Both the position numbers and the translations under genes were made by a program. From Bacillus vallismortis (GTDB lineage Bacteria; Bacillota; Bacilli; Bacillales; Bacillaceae): DNA of 64,000 nucleotides. Within the stretch, counting starts at the first letter, position 1; every line of letters starts with the position of its first letter. Of the stretch, positions 6,899 through 17,490 are shown piece after piece. Location of the stretch: assembly GCF_040784915.1 (NCBI RefSeq), contig NZ_CP160797.1, positions 3,214,137-3,278,136 of the forward strand, written 5' to 3'. The notes below the pieces were generated by a model, which was not told where the DNA came from, ran no database searches, and saw only the letters and a program-made list of their open reading frames with translations.

Positions 6899-8065
6899 TC
6901 ACACTTTATGCCCTGACGTATTTTCATTTTTTTCTTCGTCGTATAAATGTGACCGCATTTTAAACCAGTCAAATAAATGTGTCGTAATGACTTTAGCAAC
7001 TGCATAGCCCGGAATGGCAAGAATGATTCCAACCACACCAAACAGCTTGCCGGCTGTTAACAGCAGAAAAATAATCGTAATGGGGTGGATGTGAAGGTTT
7101 TTCCCCATAATTTGCGGAGAGATCAGCTTCCCTTCGATCAGCTGAACAATTGTCCATACGATCACCAGCTTAAGCAGCATGAGCGGTGATGTCACTATGG
7201 CGATGATAATCGCTGGCGTAATGGCAATCGTCGGCCCTAAATACGGAACGATGCTTGTACAAGCCGCAATGATGGCAAGCAATGAAGCATAATCCAGCCC
7301 GATAATCAAATAACCGATAAACAGCAAAAACCCGATACAGAAGCTGACAATGATCTGGCCTCTGATATAAGAGCTTAACCGATGATTCATTTCGCTTAAG
7401 ACTGTGTATGTCTGTTCTTTTAATCGTGTCGGCACAAACTTCAGTATATAGACCGGCAACTTCTTTCCATCTTTTAATAAATAGAAAAGAATAAACGGAA
7501 CCGTGACAATCGAAATAATAACCTCAGTCAGAGCACCGATAAAATTCCCAACACCGGTGAAAGTACTGTTCACAATCGTAGCCGCCTGATCTGAAATCTT
7601 TGTTGCAAGATCAGATATATTGATGTTCATCGTTTGCTGGGCCTGATTGACGAAGTTGCTGCCGATCAGCTGTTTCGTCTGATTTTCAACGATATCCACA
7701 TATCTCGGGATATTGTCAATCAAACTCATAATTTGTTCTTTTAAAAAGGGGATGATGGACACGATCGTGATCGTGATCAGTCCGATAATCAGTAGATATA
7801 ACAGGAAAATCGTATAGATTCTTCTTACTCTTCTTCTCTCAAGGAAATCAACGATTGGGTTTAACAGATAAAAAACAATCCCTGTTAAAATAATCGGCAG
7901 TGAAATTGTTTTGAGAAGAACTATAATCGGGGTGAAAATAAATGATGTTTTTGTAAAAACGAGAATATTTAAACCAATCAGCAGCAGCACAAGCAAAAAT
8001 AAAACAAACTTATTGTCCAAGAAGAATTGTTTAAATCTGCCGCTCCATGTTTGCAACATCTCCAC
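6899..8065 (-). CDS. yubA: AI-2E family transporter-like membrane protein YubA
   Basis: The 388-residue protein belongs to the AI-2E/PerM permease family. It has about seven to eight membrane segments, a long extracytoplasmic or amphipathic loop (about residues 95-165) and the typical C-terminal hydrophobic block with [13 protein letters not shown] chose the GTG at 8065, seven bases after GGAGG, over an in-frame ATG seven codons earlier that precedes the ribosome site. Substrate unknown; homologues have been linked to autoinducer or ion export. It lies upstream of uppP with a hairpin between. Confidence 0.85.
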   Translation of the reverse strand: MEMLQTWSGRFKQFFLDNKFVLFLLVLLLIGLNILVFTKTSFIFTPIIVLLKTISLPIILTGIVFYLLNPIVDFLERRRVRRIYTIFLLYLLIIGLITITIVSIIPFLKEQIMSLIDNIPRYVDIVENQTKQLIGSNFVNQAQQTMNINISDLATKISDQAATIVNSTFTGVGNFIGALTEVIISIVTVPFILFYLLKDGKKLPVYILKFVPTRLKEQTYTVLSEMNHRLSSYIRGQIIVSFCIGFLLFIGYLIIGLDYASLLAIIAACTSIVPYLGPTIAITPAIIIAIVTSPLMLLKLVIVWTIVQLIEGKLISPQIMGKNLHIHPITIIFLLLTAGKLFGVVGIILAIPGYAVAKVITTHLFDWFKMRSHLYDEEKNENTSGHKV

Positions 8066-8188
8066 TATCGTTCCTCCGTCATACATAGTTTAATTAAATT
8101 GTACACTATCGTCCCTATAATGAAAAATAAAAACCGTTAATCGCTGGCATGTGGTTTGTTCTATCATGTGCTTTTCTCCTTTTTGAGC

Positions 8189-8194
8189 TATAAT
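8189..8194 (+). promoter_or_regulatory. Candidate -10 box of yulF
   Basis: A perfect TATAAT lies about 30 bp upstream of the yulF start; the -35 region is poorly conserved, so the promoter may be weak or activated. Confidence 0.4.
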
Positions 8195-8225
8195 TTAGCT
8201 ATATCATGCAAAAGGAGCGATAAGA

Positions 8226-9212
8226 ATGATACGTTTTGCCATAGTAGGAACAAACTGGATTACAGACCGCTTTCTTGAGTCAGCAGCGGAAATAAAAGAT
8301 GTTCAGCTGACAGCTGTTTATTCGAGATCAGTTGAACGCGCTGCCGAGTTTGCCGCTAAACACGGCGCTGAGCACATCTTCTCAAACCTACAGGAAATGG
8401 CGGCAAGCGATTGCTTTGATGCTGTATACATAGCCAGTCCCAATGCTCTTCACAAGGAGCAGGCCGTTCTCTTTATGAACCATGGCAAGCATGTGCTTTG
8501 TGAGAAGCCGTTTGCTTCAAATACGAAAGAAACGGAACAGATGATTACAGCAGCTCAGGAAAACGGCGTTGTCCTCATGGAAGCGCTGAAGACCACTTTC
8601 CTGCCAAACTTCAAAGAGCTGAAGAAACACTTACATAAAATCGGAACCGTCCGCAGATTTACCGCAAGCTACTGCCAGTACTCCTCACGGTATGACGCGT
8701 TTAGAAACGGAACCGTCTTGAACGCATTTAAGCCTGAGCTTTCCAACGGGTCATTAATGGATATCGGCGTTTATTGTATTTATCCTGCTGTCGTGCTATT
8801 TGGCGAACCGCAGGACGTGAAGGCGAACGGATATGCTTTATCTTCCGGAGTAGATGGAGAGGGGACCGTCATTCTGTCTTACGACGGGTTCGAAGCCGTT
8901 CTGATGCATTCTAAAATCTCTACTTCCTATGCTCCGGCGGAAATTCAGGGTGAAGACGGGACGATTGTAATCGATACAATTCAGCAGCCTGAACGAGTGG
9001 AAATCCGCTATCGAGACGGCCGTCTGGAAAACATTTCGATTCATGATCCTAAACCGGCGATGTTCTACGAAATAGAAGAATTTGTCACGCTCATAAAAGA
9101 GAACAAGCCGGAATCTGAAGACAATACATTTGAACGGTCTTTGATCACCGCCAAAATCATGGAAGAAGCAAGAAAGCAGATGGGGATTGTATACCCTGCT
9201 GATCAAGCGTAA
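8226..9212 (+). CDS. yulF: Gfo/Idh/MocA family oxidoreductase YulF
   Basis: This 328-residue protein has an N-terminal Rossmann fold (about 1-120) with IRFAIVGTNWITDRFLESA and the family motif CEKPFASN, whose Lys is part of the active site, followed by the GFO/IDH/MocA C-terminal domain. Such enzymes oxidise or reduce sugars and cyclitols with NAD(P). AAAGGAG precedes the ATG. It converges on the rhamnose operon and shares its terminator. Substrate unknown; proximity to rhamnose genes suggests but does not prove sugar metabolism. Confidence 0.9.
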   Translation: MIRFAIVGTNWITDRFLESAAEIKDVQLTAVYSRSVERAAEFAAKHGAEHIFSNLQEMAASDCFDAVYIASPNALHKEQAVLFMNHGKHVLCEKPFASNTKETEQMITAAQENGVVLMEALKTTFLPNFKELKKHLHKIGTVRRFTASYCQYSSRYDAFRNGTVLNAFKPELSNGSLMDIGVYCIYPAVVLFGEPQDVKANGYALSSGVDGEGTVILSYDGFEAVLMHSKISTSYAPAEIQGEDGTIVIDTIQQPERVEIRYRDGRLENISIHDPKPAMFYEIEEFVTLIKENKPESEDNTFERSLITAKIMEEARKQMGIVYPADQA

Positions 9213-9252
9213 AAAAATCCGCCCGCGTGCCAATGCCGCGGCGGATTTTTTA
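9211..9252. terminator. Bidirectional terminator between yulF and rhaA
   Basis: AAAAAATCCGCC and GGCGGATTTTTT pair across a GC-rich loop; T-runs on both strands serve the two convergent genes. Confidence 0.85.
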
Positions 9253-10527
9253 TTAGACAATCGGAGAAGACGCCTTCCTTTTTAAAAGCACCTGTTGTTC
9301 ATAATTTTTTATGTCATGGAGCCATTCCTCTTTTACCGGCACGCCCATTTGCTCACAGTAGGAATCCCAGACGGCCCCGAAAGGATATGTTTTAAATTCC
9401 TCCATCAGCGCCAGCCTTTCTGTAAATCGGCCCTCTTCCTGTAATTGTTTTAAATAGTCGTTCGGGAGAAGCAATGCATACAATAAAGCTTTGATCATAT
9501 TTCTCGTTCCGATGGTCCAGGCGGCAACACGGTTAATGCTGGCATCGAAAAAGTCCAGACCGATAGCGACCTTCTCGAGAGCCTGATTGCGTACAATTTC
9601 AAGCGCGATTTCTCTCAATTCATCATCTAAAATCACAACATGGTCGCTATCCCAGCGAACGGGCCGGGACACGTGCAAGGCGAGTTTGTCTGTATAAAGC
9701 AGCATGGACGAAATCTTGTTTGACACCGTTTCAGTCGGGTGATAATGGCCTGTATCCAGCAAACAAAGCTTTTGATTCGTCAAAGCGTAAGCCAAATAAA
9801 ATTCATGAGAGCCGACAACATATGATTCGGAACCAAGTCCGAACAGCTTGCTTTCGACTGAATCAAGATTGTGTTGTTCACTGATCTCCACTGCGAAGAT
9901 CCGATCCAGTGATTCTTTTAATCTTATACGCGGTGTCAGCCTGTCACTCGGGATATCCTTATAGCCGTCGGGAATCCAAATATTCGTCAAGCAAGGTGTT
10001 CCTAGTTCTTTCCCGAAGTATTCCCCAATACGGCGGCACGCGATGCAATGCCTGATCCAAAATTTCCTGACGTTCGGGTCGGGGTGTGAAAGGGTGAGTC
10101 CGTCAGCCGCTTTCTCATGCGAAAACAAGGTCGGATTAAAATCTAAACCGAGACCGAGATCTTTCGCCCATTTCACCCAGTTTTCAAAATGATGCGGCTT
10201 CAATTCATCCCGTTCTGCCGCTTCCCCGTTTGTTTCTGCGTATATCGCATGCAGGTTCACGCGGTGCTTTCCCGGAATAAGAGAAAGAGCCTTCTCCAAA
10301 TCTCTTCTTAATTCTTCAGGGGTTTGCGCTTTTCCGGGATAATTGCCGGTCACGTCAATTCCGCCTGAAAGCTCGCCTTTATTTACTTCAAAGCCTTCAA
10401 TATCGTCACCCTGCCAGCAGTGGATTGAAATGGGCACTTGCTTTAATTGCCGAAGCGCCTCTTCAACATCAATTCCCCATTTTTCATATGCCTGTTTTGC
10501 ATTGTTATAATTGGCTTTTATGGTCAT
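9253..10527 (-). CDS. rhaA: L-rhamnose isomerase
   Basis: RhaA converts L-rhamnose to L-rhamnulose, the first step of rhamnose breakdown in the cytoplasm. The 424-residue length and segments such as [16 protein letters not shown], the [16 protein letters not shown] loop, WIPDGYKD and [10 protein letters not shown] (metal- and substrate-binding in this family) identify it. It is the last gene of the leftward operon, 25 bp after rhaM. In 168 this gene was called yulE. Confidence 0.96.
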   Translation of the reverse strand: MTIKANYNNAKQAYEKWGIDVEEALRQLKQVPISIHCWQGDDIEGFEVNKGELSGGIDVTGNYPGKAQTPEELRRDLEKALSLIPGKHRVNLHAIYAETNGEAAERDELKPHHFENWVKWAKDLGLGLDFNPTLFSHEKAADGLTLSHPDPNVRKFWIRHCIACRRIGEYFGKELGTPCLTNIWIPDGYKDIPSDRLTPRIRLKESLDRIFAVEISEQHNLDSVESKLFGLGSESYVVGSHEFYLAYALTNQKLCLLDTGHYHPTETVSNKISSMLLYTDKLALHVSRPVRWDSDHVVILDDELREIALEIVRNQALEKVAIGLDFFDASINRVAAWTIGTRNMIKALLYALLLPNDYLKQLQEEGRFTERLALMEEFKTYPFGAVWDSYCEQMGVPVKEEWLHDIKNYEQQVLLKRKASSPIV

Positions 10528-10552
10528 GCGGCTCTCTCCCTTTTTCGGTTTT

Positions 10553-10867
10553 TTAATCCAAATAAAAAACTTCCTTAAGATTTATCGAAACAGGACTGAA
10601 ATCTGGATTTGTTTTCATGAATGGCGCCATCGATTTCCACCATCTCCGGCAAACTTCTGTATCCGCCATCTTTCTCCACTTTTCTTCATCTTCTATTTCT
10701 AAATAAGCAAATAACCGGCCTGTTTCCTCGTCTAAAAAAATGGAATAATGGTGCGCTCCGTGAGCTTTGAGTGCTTCTTCCATTTCTGGCCAAATGTCAT
10801 CATGCCGCTGTTTGTATTCCTCGTACTTGTCTTGGCGGACAAACATGATACTGGCTTTTCTTTTCAA
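10553..10867 (-). CDS. rhaM: L-rhamnose mutarotase
   Basis: RhaM interconverts alpha and beta anomers of L-rhamnose and so feeds the isomerase. The 104-residue protein shows the family pattern: [16 protein letters not shown] near the N-terminus with the catalytic His, [16 protein letters not shown] and the tryptophan pair in [11 protein letters not shown]. It lies between rhaB (14-bp gap) and rhaA. Formerly yulD. Confidence 0.95.
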   Translation of the reverse strand: MKRKASIMFVRQDKYEEYKQRHDDIWPEMEEALKAHGAHHYSIFLDEETGRLFAYLEIEDEEKWRKMADTEVCRRWWKSMAPFMKTNPDFSPVSINLKEVFYLD

Positions 10868-10881
10868 ACCTGATCACCTCT

Positions 10882-12342
10882 TCACCTTTTAGATAGCGCT
10901 TTCAAAACAGTTTGCTGAAATGACTGAATGATCGTGCTTCTGTCAATGTCTTTAGGTGTAAACACTTTGATCGGTAAGGAATCTCTGACAGCTTGCCGAG
11001 CTGCTGTTATGTCTTTGACTTCTTTGGCAGCAATCATTTGCATCAGCAGATTTCCGATGGCGGTTGCCTCTATGGGCCCTGCGTATACCGCTTTTCCGCT
11101 CATGTTTGCCGTTAATTGATTTAAGAAATCATTCCGGGCTCCGCCGCCGATGATATGGAGCTTCTGAATCGGTTTTTCCGTGATCGTTTCCAGCTCTTTG
11201 ATGGCTATCGCATAGATGATGGCTAAATTGGTGTAGATGCAGCAGGCAAGTTCACCTGCAGTACGGGGGATCTTTTGGCGGGTTTCTCTGCAATAATGTT
11301 GGATTTCCTCTATCATGCTGTCTGGATTCAGGAAACGTTCATCATTTAAGTTGATAAATTGCTGGAATGGTTCTGTTTTTAGGCCTTCCTCTGCAAGCTG
11401 CTGAAAAGAGTAATTCGTTTGTAATTGCTGTTTTACTTCTTGTATCACCCACATGCCGATAATGTTTTTAAGAAAGCGAATGGTGCTGTTTGCGCCGCGT
11501 TCATTTGTATAGTTGTTTTTCAAAGCCTGTTGAGTTAATATCGGCGTTTTGTTTTCAACCCCGATTAACGACCATGTTCCGCTGCTGATATACGCCCAGC
11601 TATCGCTTACGCCTGGCGCCGCGATGACGGCCGAGGCAGTGTCATGCGTTGCGACTGTTATCACCTTGCAAGCCGGCAGGTCATAATCCGGGAACCAATC
11701 ATTTCTCAGCATCCCGAGCTCACACCCCGGTTCAGTCAGCGGCGCAAATTGATGTTCGTGAACAGACACGGCTTTGAGCAATTCAAGGTCAAGCTTTCCG
11801 GTTGAAACATTGAGAAGCTGTGTTGTCGACGCATTTGTGATTTCTGTCACCGCTTTTCCGGTTAGACAATAGCCTAAATAATCGGGAACCAGCATCATTT
11901 TGTCTGTCGTTTTCAGCAGCTCGCGGTCTTCTTCATACAATTGATAAATCGTGTTAAAAGGCTGAAATTGTATTCCTGTTTTTCGATAGATTGTGTCTTT
12001 TGACAGGGTTTGTTCCAGTTTGCCTATCGTGTGATCTGTTCTTCTATCCCGGTAGGACATCACTTCCCGCAAACGGTTTCCTTTTTCGTCCAGTAAGGCA
12101 TAATCAACCGCCCATGTGTCAATTCCGACGGTGCATCGTTCATACCCTAGCTCTTTCACCTTTTGAAGCCCTTGCAGGATTTGTTTTAGCAAACGGTCAA
12201 TATCCCAATAGCAATGTCCGTCTCTTTGAATGAAGCCGTTAGCGAATCTGTGAATCTCTTGTACTTCAAGCTTTCCTTCCTTCAGCTCACCTACCATGAC
12301 CCTCCCGCTTGACGCGCCTATATCAATGGCAGTATAAATCAT
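10882..12342 (-). CDS. rhaB: Rhamnulokinase
   Basis: RhaB phosphorylates L-rhamnulose to L-rhamnulose-1-phosphate. The 486-residue FGGY-family kinase has the two actin-like domains: the N-terminal ATPase start (AIDIGASSGRVMVGEL), the GIDTWAVDYALLD segment with the likely catalytic Asp, and the C-terminal HIIGGGARNDFLNQLTANM nucleotide-binding region. The start lies four bases after the rhaR stop, typical of translational coupling. Formerly yulC. Confidence 0.95.
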   Translation of the reverse strand: MIYTAIDIGASSGRVMVGELKEGKLEVQEIHRFANGFIQRDGHCYWDIDRLLKQILQGLQKVKELGYERCTVGIDTWAVDYALLDEKGNRLREVMSYRDRRTDHTIGKLEQTLSKDTIYRKTGIQFQPFNTIYQLYEEDRELLKTTDKMMLVPDYLGYCLTGKAVTEITNASTTQLLNVSTGKLDLELLKAVSVHEHQFAPLTEPGCELGMLRNDWFPDYDLPACKVITVATHDTASAVIAAPGVSDSWAYISSGTWSLIGVENKTPILTQQALKNNYTNERGANSTIRFLKNIIGMWVIQEVKQQLQTNYSFQQLAEEGLKTEPFQQFINLNDERFLNPDSMIEEIQHYCRETRQKIPRTAGELACCIYTNLAIIYAIAIKELETITEKPIQKLHIIGGGARNDFLNQLTANMSGKAVYAGPIEATAIGNLLMQMIAAKEVKDITAARQAVRDSLPIKVFTPKDIDRSTIIQSFQQTVLKALSKR

Positions 12343-12346
12343 TTCT

Positions 12347-13123
12347 TCACCCTCTCTTCGGAAGGGGAACAGCTGTTACTTTCACCTCTTTGTCTTCAAG
12401 CGCTTTTACCGATACCGGATCAAGTCCAGAATCAGTAATAAGGCGGCTGATATCCTGCAGCGAGGCGATATGTGAAAACTCACGGTTCCCCCATTTGCTT
12501 GAATCGGCCATCAAAATGGTCTGATCAGACCTTTCGATCATCCGTTTTTTGAGCAGCGCCTGCCACTCGTTTGAGTCACTCATCCCGTTGTTGATATCAA
12601 AGCCTTTACAGGACAGAAAGGTTTTATTGACATGATAGGTCTCAAGCGAACGCTCAGCCAACGGTCCGGCAAACGATAATGATTTTTCCAGCAAAATCCC
12701 TCCTGTTGAAATGACTGAGATGTTTTCTTTATTGCTGAGTTCAATGGCTGCCTTCATTGAGTTTGTAATGACGGTGAGCTCAATATCCGGGAGTATTTTC
12801 GCCATGTACCAGGCGGTAGTGCTTGCATCAAGAATGATTCGGTCTCCGCTGTTTACATATTTGACCGCTTCGTGAGCAATGGCTTTTTTTTCTATGACAT
12901 TTGTGATTTCCCGTTCAGAAAAATGAACTTCTGATTTCTGCTGTTCAATACTGACCGCTCCTCCGTGGCTCCGGCTCAGTTTATGTTCTCTCTCAAGCTT
13001 CTCAAGATCGCGCCGAATGGTTTCTTCTGTGACAGAAAATATGTCACTTAATTCGGATACGCGGATACTTGAACGCATATTCACTATTTCCACTATTTTT
13101 TGCTGCCGTTCTGCTACTAGCAT
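12347..13123 (-). CDS. rhaR: DeoR-family repressor of the rhamnose operon
   Basis: The 258-residue protein has a DeoR-type winged HTH at about residues 3-58 (VNMRSSIRVSELSDIFSVTE, ETIRRDLEKLE) and a C-terminal DeoR sensor domain that binds a phosphorylated sugar (SGDRIILDASTTAWYMA, VISTGG). In B. subtilis, RhaR binds direct repeats upstream of rhaEW and is released by L-rhamnulose-1-phosphate. It is cotranscribed with the enzymes it controls, so derepression also raises repressor levels. Formerly yulB. Confidence 0.94.
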   Translation of the reverse strand: MLVAERQQKIVEIVNMRSSIRVSELSDIFSVTEETIRRDLEKLEREHKLSRSHGGAVSIEQQKSEVHFSEREITNVIEKKAIAHEAVKYVNSGDRIILDASTTAWYMAKILPDIELTVITNSMKAAIELSNKENISVISTGGILLEKSLSFAGPLAERSLETYHVNKTFLSCKGFDINNGMSDSNEWQALLKKRMIERSDQTILMADSSKWGNREFSHIASLQDISRLITDSGLDPVSVKALEDKEVKVTAVPLPKRG

Positions 13124-13182
13124 TGGTAACGCCCTTCCTCATATCGTAATCCGTCTTATTGTTTTTCTATCATAGCATACTT

Positions 13183-15252
13183 CTAACGCGTGAACGCAGC
13201 AGGGACGCCGCCGTCTACCGTGATCATGCAGCCCGTGGTTTTTCCGGCTTTAGAAGAAGCGAAGAATGCGATGGCTTCAGCAATGTCCTGCGGGTAAATA
13301 TTGACGAGCAGAGCTGTGCGTTTCCGATAATGTTCCTCAAGCTGCTCTGGTTCAATCCCATACGCCGCGGCCCGTTCCTCCCGCCAGCTTGACCCCCAGA
13401 TTGCCGATCCTTGAAGAACCGCATCAGGCAAAACGGAGTTGACCCGAATGCCATATTCTCCGCCTTCTGCTGCGATACACCTTGCCAAATGGGTTTCAAG
13501 CGCTTTTACCGAGCTATAGGCAGCGGCGTTTTTGCCCGCATAAACAGAATTTTTTGATCCGACAAACACCATGCTTCCGTCTCTGTTTTGCTGTTTCATT
13601 TGTTTAAACGCTTCACGTGCCACAAGGAAGTAGCCTGTTCCTAATACATTCATATTAAGATTCCATTCTTTTAAACTTGTTTCGTCAAATGGGCTTGATG
13701 TGGCCAGCCCGGCATTATTCACGACGATATCAATTCCGCCGTAAGCAAGAGCCGCTTGTTCAAAGGCTGACTTTACTTCCTCTTCCTTTGTCACGTCCAT
13801 TTTGACAGCCATTGCCCGCCCTTCTCCGTATGCATCGTTTATTTCCCCGGCAATTTTCTGCGCGCCTTCTATATTAAGATCCGCTGCGATCACGTGCCCT
13901 CCTTCAGCTGCAAAGCGGCGGCATGCTGCACTTCCGATTCCGCCGGCTCCTCCTGTGACGAACGCTACTTTACGGGAAAATTCTGCTTCCGGCGGAGCCA
14001 GCGTGAGCTTATATAATTCGAGCGGCCAATATTCGACATGATAGGATTCATTTTCATTCAAAGAAACAAAGTGCCCCAGAGCTGTTGACCCTTTCATAAC
14101 AGCGATAGCCCTTCGGTATAAAGCGCCGCTCACTTTAGACATGGCATCACTTTTCCCCGTACTCACCATTCCGATGCCAGGAATCAATATCACCCGCGGG
14201 GCTGATTCGAAGATTTGATCTCCATCCTGCTGATGGCGTGTAAAGTAAGCCTGATAATCTGATGAAAAACGCTCGACTCCTGACTTGATCAGATCCGCCA
14301 GCTTATGCACATCTTGAGTTTCCGGATTCCACTCAATGTACAGCGGAACCCGCTTTGTATGAACAAGGTGATCCGGGCATGCCGCACCAATTTGCGAGAG
14401 CGATGGCGCTTGAACACTGTTTACAAATTCTAAGACATCGTCATGATCATCATAGGAAAGGATCATTTTCTTCTCTTCACTTACAACGCCTCTGATTACA
14501 GGCATGATGCCTGCCAAGATTTGTTTTCTTTGATCTTCCGGCAGCGGCTGATATCTTTTGCCTCCGAATATCTCATGTTGATTGACACGGCCATTAATGT
14601 ACTGCTTGGCTTCTTGGATGATAGATATCGTTTTTTCATAACATTGTTCAGACGTCTCTCCCCAAGTGACTAAGCCGTGTTTCTCCATTAACACAAGCTC
14701 AGCGTCGGGATTGCTCGCTACGCCTTCAGCGATCATTTTAGATAAAGTAAATCCGGGGCGTACGTATGGCACCCATACAAACCGGTTTCCGTATATGTCT
14801 TCAGCGATTTGTTTTCCATTATCAGCGCAGCATATGCTGATAATCGCATCGGGATGGGTATGGTCAATATGAGTGTATGGCAGAAAAGCGTGTAACAGCG
14901 TTTCAATTGAAGGGCGGGGATGTTTGCTGTCTATCATACAATGAGACAAGTAGTCTACCATTTCTTCATCTGACATTTGATCCCTTTCAATCAGCGGGCG
15001 GATGTCATCTAATTTCAAACCGGTAAAGTTATGCGCTTTCATTGTGGCCAAATCCGAGCCGCTTCCTTTCACCCACATCACTTCTGTTTCACGGCCTCTG
15101 AAATCCTTTTCCGTTGTTTTCATAGACGTATTTCCGCCGCCCCAGTTGCAGACAGTGCGATCGGATCCGATCAGATTGGACCTGTACACCAATTCTTCTA
15201 CACCTTTCGGCAGCTGTGCAGCATACTCTGAATCCCATACATGTTTCACCAT
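13183..15252 (-). CDS. rhaEW: Bifunctional rhamnulose-1-phosphate aldolase / lactaldehyde dehydrogenase
   Basis: This 689-residue fusion cleaves L-rhamnulose-1-phosphate into dihydroxyacetone phosphate and L-lactaldehyde and oxidises the aldehyde. Residues about 1-420 form a class II aldolase domain with the metal-binding HIDHTHPDA segment; residues about 425-689 form a short-chain dehydrogenase with the glycine motif VTGGAGGIGSAA and the catalytic YSSVK. It is the first gene of the rhamnose operon, with CGGAGGAA upstream of the ATG and a well-formed control region (15281-15340). Formerly yuxG. Confidence 0.95.
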   Translation of the reverse strand: MVKHVWDSEYAAQLPKGVEELVYRSNLIGSDRTVCNWGGGNTSMKTTEKDFRGRETEVMWVKGSGSDLATMKAHNFTGLKLDDIRPLIERDQMSDEEMVDYLSHCMIDSKHPRPSIETLLHAFLPYTHIDHTHPDAIISICCADNGKQIAEDIYGNRFVWVPYVRPGFTLSKMIAEGVASNPDAELVLMEKHGLVTWGETSEQCYEKTISIIQEAKQYINGRVNQHEIFGGKRYQPLPEDQRKQILAGIMPVIRGVVSEEKKMILSYDDHDDVLEFVNSVQAPSLSQIGAACPDHLVHTKRVPLYIEWNPETQDVHKLADLIKSGVERFSSDYQAYFTRHQQDGDQIFESAPRVILIPGIGMVSTGKSDAMSKVSGALYRRAIAVMKGSTALGHFVSLNENESYHVEYWPLELYKLTLAPPEAEFSRKVAFVTGGAGGIGSAACRRFAAEGGHVIAADLNIEGAQKIAGEINDAYGEGRAMAVKMDVTKEEEVKSAFEQAALAYGGIDIVVNNAGLATSSPFDETSLKEWNLNMNVLGTGYFLVAREAFKQMKQQNRDGSMVFVGSKNSVYAGKNAAAYSSVKALETHLARCIAAEGGEYGIRVNSVLPDAVLQGSAIWGSSWREERAAAYGIEPEQLEEHYRKRTALLVNIYPQDIAEAIAFFASSKAGKTTGCMITVDGGVPAAFTR

Positions 15253-15280
15253 ATTTGATATTCCTCCGTTCCCTTTTATT

Positions 15281-15340
15281 TGTATCCGTTTTCATTATAT
15301 ATGATCTTTGTTTATTTTTGAATTATATTTGTTTATTTTG
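15281..15340 (-). promoter_or_regulatory. rhaEW promoter with cre site and RhaR direct repeats
   Basis: On the minus strand ATGAAAACGGATACA (15281-15295) matches the CcpA cre consensus at every fixed position and starts in the TATAAT -10 box (15294-15299). Two near-identical repeats, containing AAATAAACAAA, lie at 15307-15320 and 15328-15340, 21 bp apart, that is two helical turns. Published work on B. subtilis describes RhaR binding to two imperfect direct repeats here and a cre overlapping this control region; the sequence seen agrees with that. Confidence 0.85.
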
Positions 15341-15349
15341 TTTTTTAAT

Positions 15350-15384
15350 AAAAAGAGAAAGCAGCTGATGCCGCTTTCTCTTTC
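15350..15384 (-). terminator. Terminator of tlpB
   Basis: AAAGAGAAAGC and GCTTTCTCTTT arms form an 11-bp stem followed by TTTATT on the minus strand. Confidence 0.85.
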
Positions 15385-15392
15385 CATTATTA

Positions 15393-17378
15393 TCATTCAA
15401 TTTTAAATTTCTTCGTGATGTCCTGAAGTTCTTCCGCCATGTTTGCCAACGTCTCAGCTGATGAGCTGATTTCTTCCATGGACGCAAGCTGTTCTTCCGC
15501 CGAAGCTGCGATGTCTTGAATGCCTGCTGAGCTTTCTTTCGCCACTCCGGAAATGTCTTCAACCGCACTTGACACTTCCTGTGATCCTGCTGACAGCTGT
15601 TCAACCGTCGCGTTCAGGTTTTGCAATTCGCCGGAAATTTGGGTTGTCATCTCGTAAATTTGTTTAAAGCTTTCCGCTGTTTGATCAGTAATCTGCAAGC
15701 CTTCCTTCACTTCATGATTCACAGATTGGAACATCGACAGCGAAGTGCTGATTTCTCTGACAATCTCTTGAATTAACCCTTCAATTTCCTTGGCGGAGCC
15801 TGCTGATTGTACGGCAAGTTTTCTGACCTCTTCCGCAACTACTGAGAAGCCTCTTCCGTATTCACCTGCTCTTGCTGCTTCAATCGCAGCATTTAATGCC
15901 AGCAAATTGGTTTGATCAGCAATGCCGTTAATCACATTCAAGATGCTTGTGATGTCTTGCGATTTTGTTTCAAGACCCTTCACAACCGCTTCCGCTTTTT
16001 GAACGGATTGGTCGATTGTTTTCATTTGTCCGACTGTATGCTCGACCAGTTTCTCTCCGCTGCCCGCCGCCTCAGAGGACTGTATCGATGACTTCGTAAT
16101 GGTTGAAGAGGCCTGAGCCACTTTTGAAATCCCGTGGTTCATTTGGGAAAGATGGTCTGAGCTTGTCTCCAGTTTCTCGCTTTGCGCCTCGTTGCCATCT
16201 GAGAACTGTTCAATGGCGAGTGTAATATGTTCAGTTGCCTTGCTCGTCTGGGCCGCGCTTGCCGTCAGCTCTTCAGAAGATGATGCCACGTTTTCTACAG
16301 ACGTTTGAATGACACCAATGACAGAACGCAATGAGGCAGACATTTCGTTAAAGCTTTTGCCAAGCTGCCCAAACTCGTTTTTCGAGTGAATGTCAATGGA
16401 TTCTGTCAGATCTCCGCTGCTGATTTTCGCAGATGTTGAGACCAGTATTCTTAACGGCTTGGTGATGGCACGGATAATAAAGAGAATAAGTATGCCGCCG
16501 ATCACAATTGATACGCATAGAATAATAACGGCTGTGTTCAGTACCGGACTTGAAGCATCTTGCAATTCACTGACAAAATAGGTGCCCGCAATTTTCCAGC
16601 CTGTCAGCTTATTGGTCGTAAACGCCATTTTCTTTTCTTTGCCTTCAAAAGTATATTGAAATGACCCTTTTTCTTTGGAATACACTTCGTTTGTCCAATC
16701 GCCGGATCCATTGGTTCCAGGCTTAATCGTTGGGTGGGCGATATATTTTTTGTTTCCTGTTGTGATAAACGCGAAGCCTTCTTTACCGATTTTGATTCTC
16801 TGTGAAGCGGATAGCACTTCATCCAGATTTAAATCAAGCGCTATGACCCCTGAACCATCTTTTGTTTGCTTTGAGATGGTAATAACGGTATCCCCTGTCG
16901 CTTTGTCAGTATACGGCTCAGAGAAAACAGCCTGTCCTTTTTTTGCAACGGCTTGTTTGTACCAGTCACGCTCTGTCGGATCAAAGCCCTTTGGCACGCC
17001 GCCTTCAGGATATTTGTAAAGCTTTTTATTTTCTGAAGCCGCATAGATGGCACCTACATCGGTATTCAATGTTGTATACTGCTTAAATTTCTCATTCAGT
17101 GAGGCTTTATTTTTGTCTTGCAATAAATTTTTATCGATCGTCTCACTGTAATAATCAAGTGCTGTTACCTTATGATTCAATTTGTTTTGCAGCGTGCTGT
17201 TGAGTTCTTCAACGTTCCCTATTGCACTATTCGCCAGTTCACTGTCTAGTGCGTTCCATGCTGATTGATAACTGAAATATGCTAATACCCCAACCGGCAA
17301 AATAAGCACTGCCAGAAACGCAGCGATAAGCGGTTTGCTGATTGATGGCTGTTTGATCCACTGTGTAAATTTTCCCAT
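15393..17378 (-). CDS. tlpB: Methyl-accepting chemotaxis protein TlpB
   Basis: A 661-residue membrane receptor of the chemotaxis array: N-terminal membrane segment (about 16-38), extracellular dCache sensor domain (about 40-275), second membrane segment (about 281-303), HAMP domain and a long coiled-coil signalling domain with the conserved tip sequence [21 protein letters not shown]. The ATG at 17378 has AAAGGAGGAG at eight bases; a 40-codon longer frame would run through the mcpA terminator and is rejected. It is the last of four tandem receptor genes, each with its own terminator or spacer. Ligand not identified. Confidence 0.93.
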   Translation of the reverse strand: MGKFTQWIKQPSISKPLIAAFLAVLILPVGVLAYFSYQSAWNALDSELANSAIGNVEELNSTLQNKLNHKVTALDYYSETIDKNLLQDKNKASLNEKFKQYTTLNTDVGAIYAASENKKLYKYPEGGVPKGFDPTERDWYKQAVAKKGQAVFSEPYTDKATGDTVITISKQTKDGSGVIALDLNLDEVLSASQRIKIGKEGFAFITTGNKKYIAHPTIKPGTNGSGDWTNEVYSKEKGSFQYTFEGKEKKMAFTTNKLTGWKIAGTYFVSELQDASSPVLNTAVIILCVSIVIGGILILFIIRAITKPLRILVSTSAKISSGDLTESIDIHSKNEFGQLGKSFNEMSASLRSVIGVIQTSVENVASSSEELTASAAQTSKATEHITLAIEQFSDGNEAQSEKLETSSDHLSQMNHGISKVAQASSTITKSSIQSSEAAGSGEKLVEHTVGQMKTIDQSVQKAEAVVKGLETKSQDITSILNVINGIADQTNLLALNAAIEAARAGEYGRGFSVVAEEVRKLAVQSAGSAKEIEGLIQEIVREISTSLSMFQSVNHEVKEGLQITDQTAESFKQIYEMTTQISGELQNLNATVEQLSAGSQEVSSAVEDISGVAKESSAGIQDIAASAEEQLASMEEISSSAETLANMAEELQDITKKFKIE

Positions 17379-17448
17379 TCTTGTTGACTCCTCCTTTAAG
17401 CTAAAACTAATATCGTCAAACCAGGATAAAAGGTTTAATAAAAAAACT

Positions 17449-17484
17449 AAAAAAAACACCCAAGCACAGAGACTTGGGTGTTTT
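17449..17484 (-). terminator. Terminator of mcpA
   Basis: AAAACACCCAAG and CTTGGGTGTTTT form a 12-bp stem followed by a T-run on the minus strand. Confidence 0.9.
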
Positions 17485-17490
17485 GGCTTA

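Noticed and set aside
13183-15252. rhaEW taken as an assembly artefact joining two genes
   Set aside because: The aldolase-dehydrogenase fusion is the normal gene form in B. subtilis.
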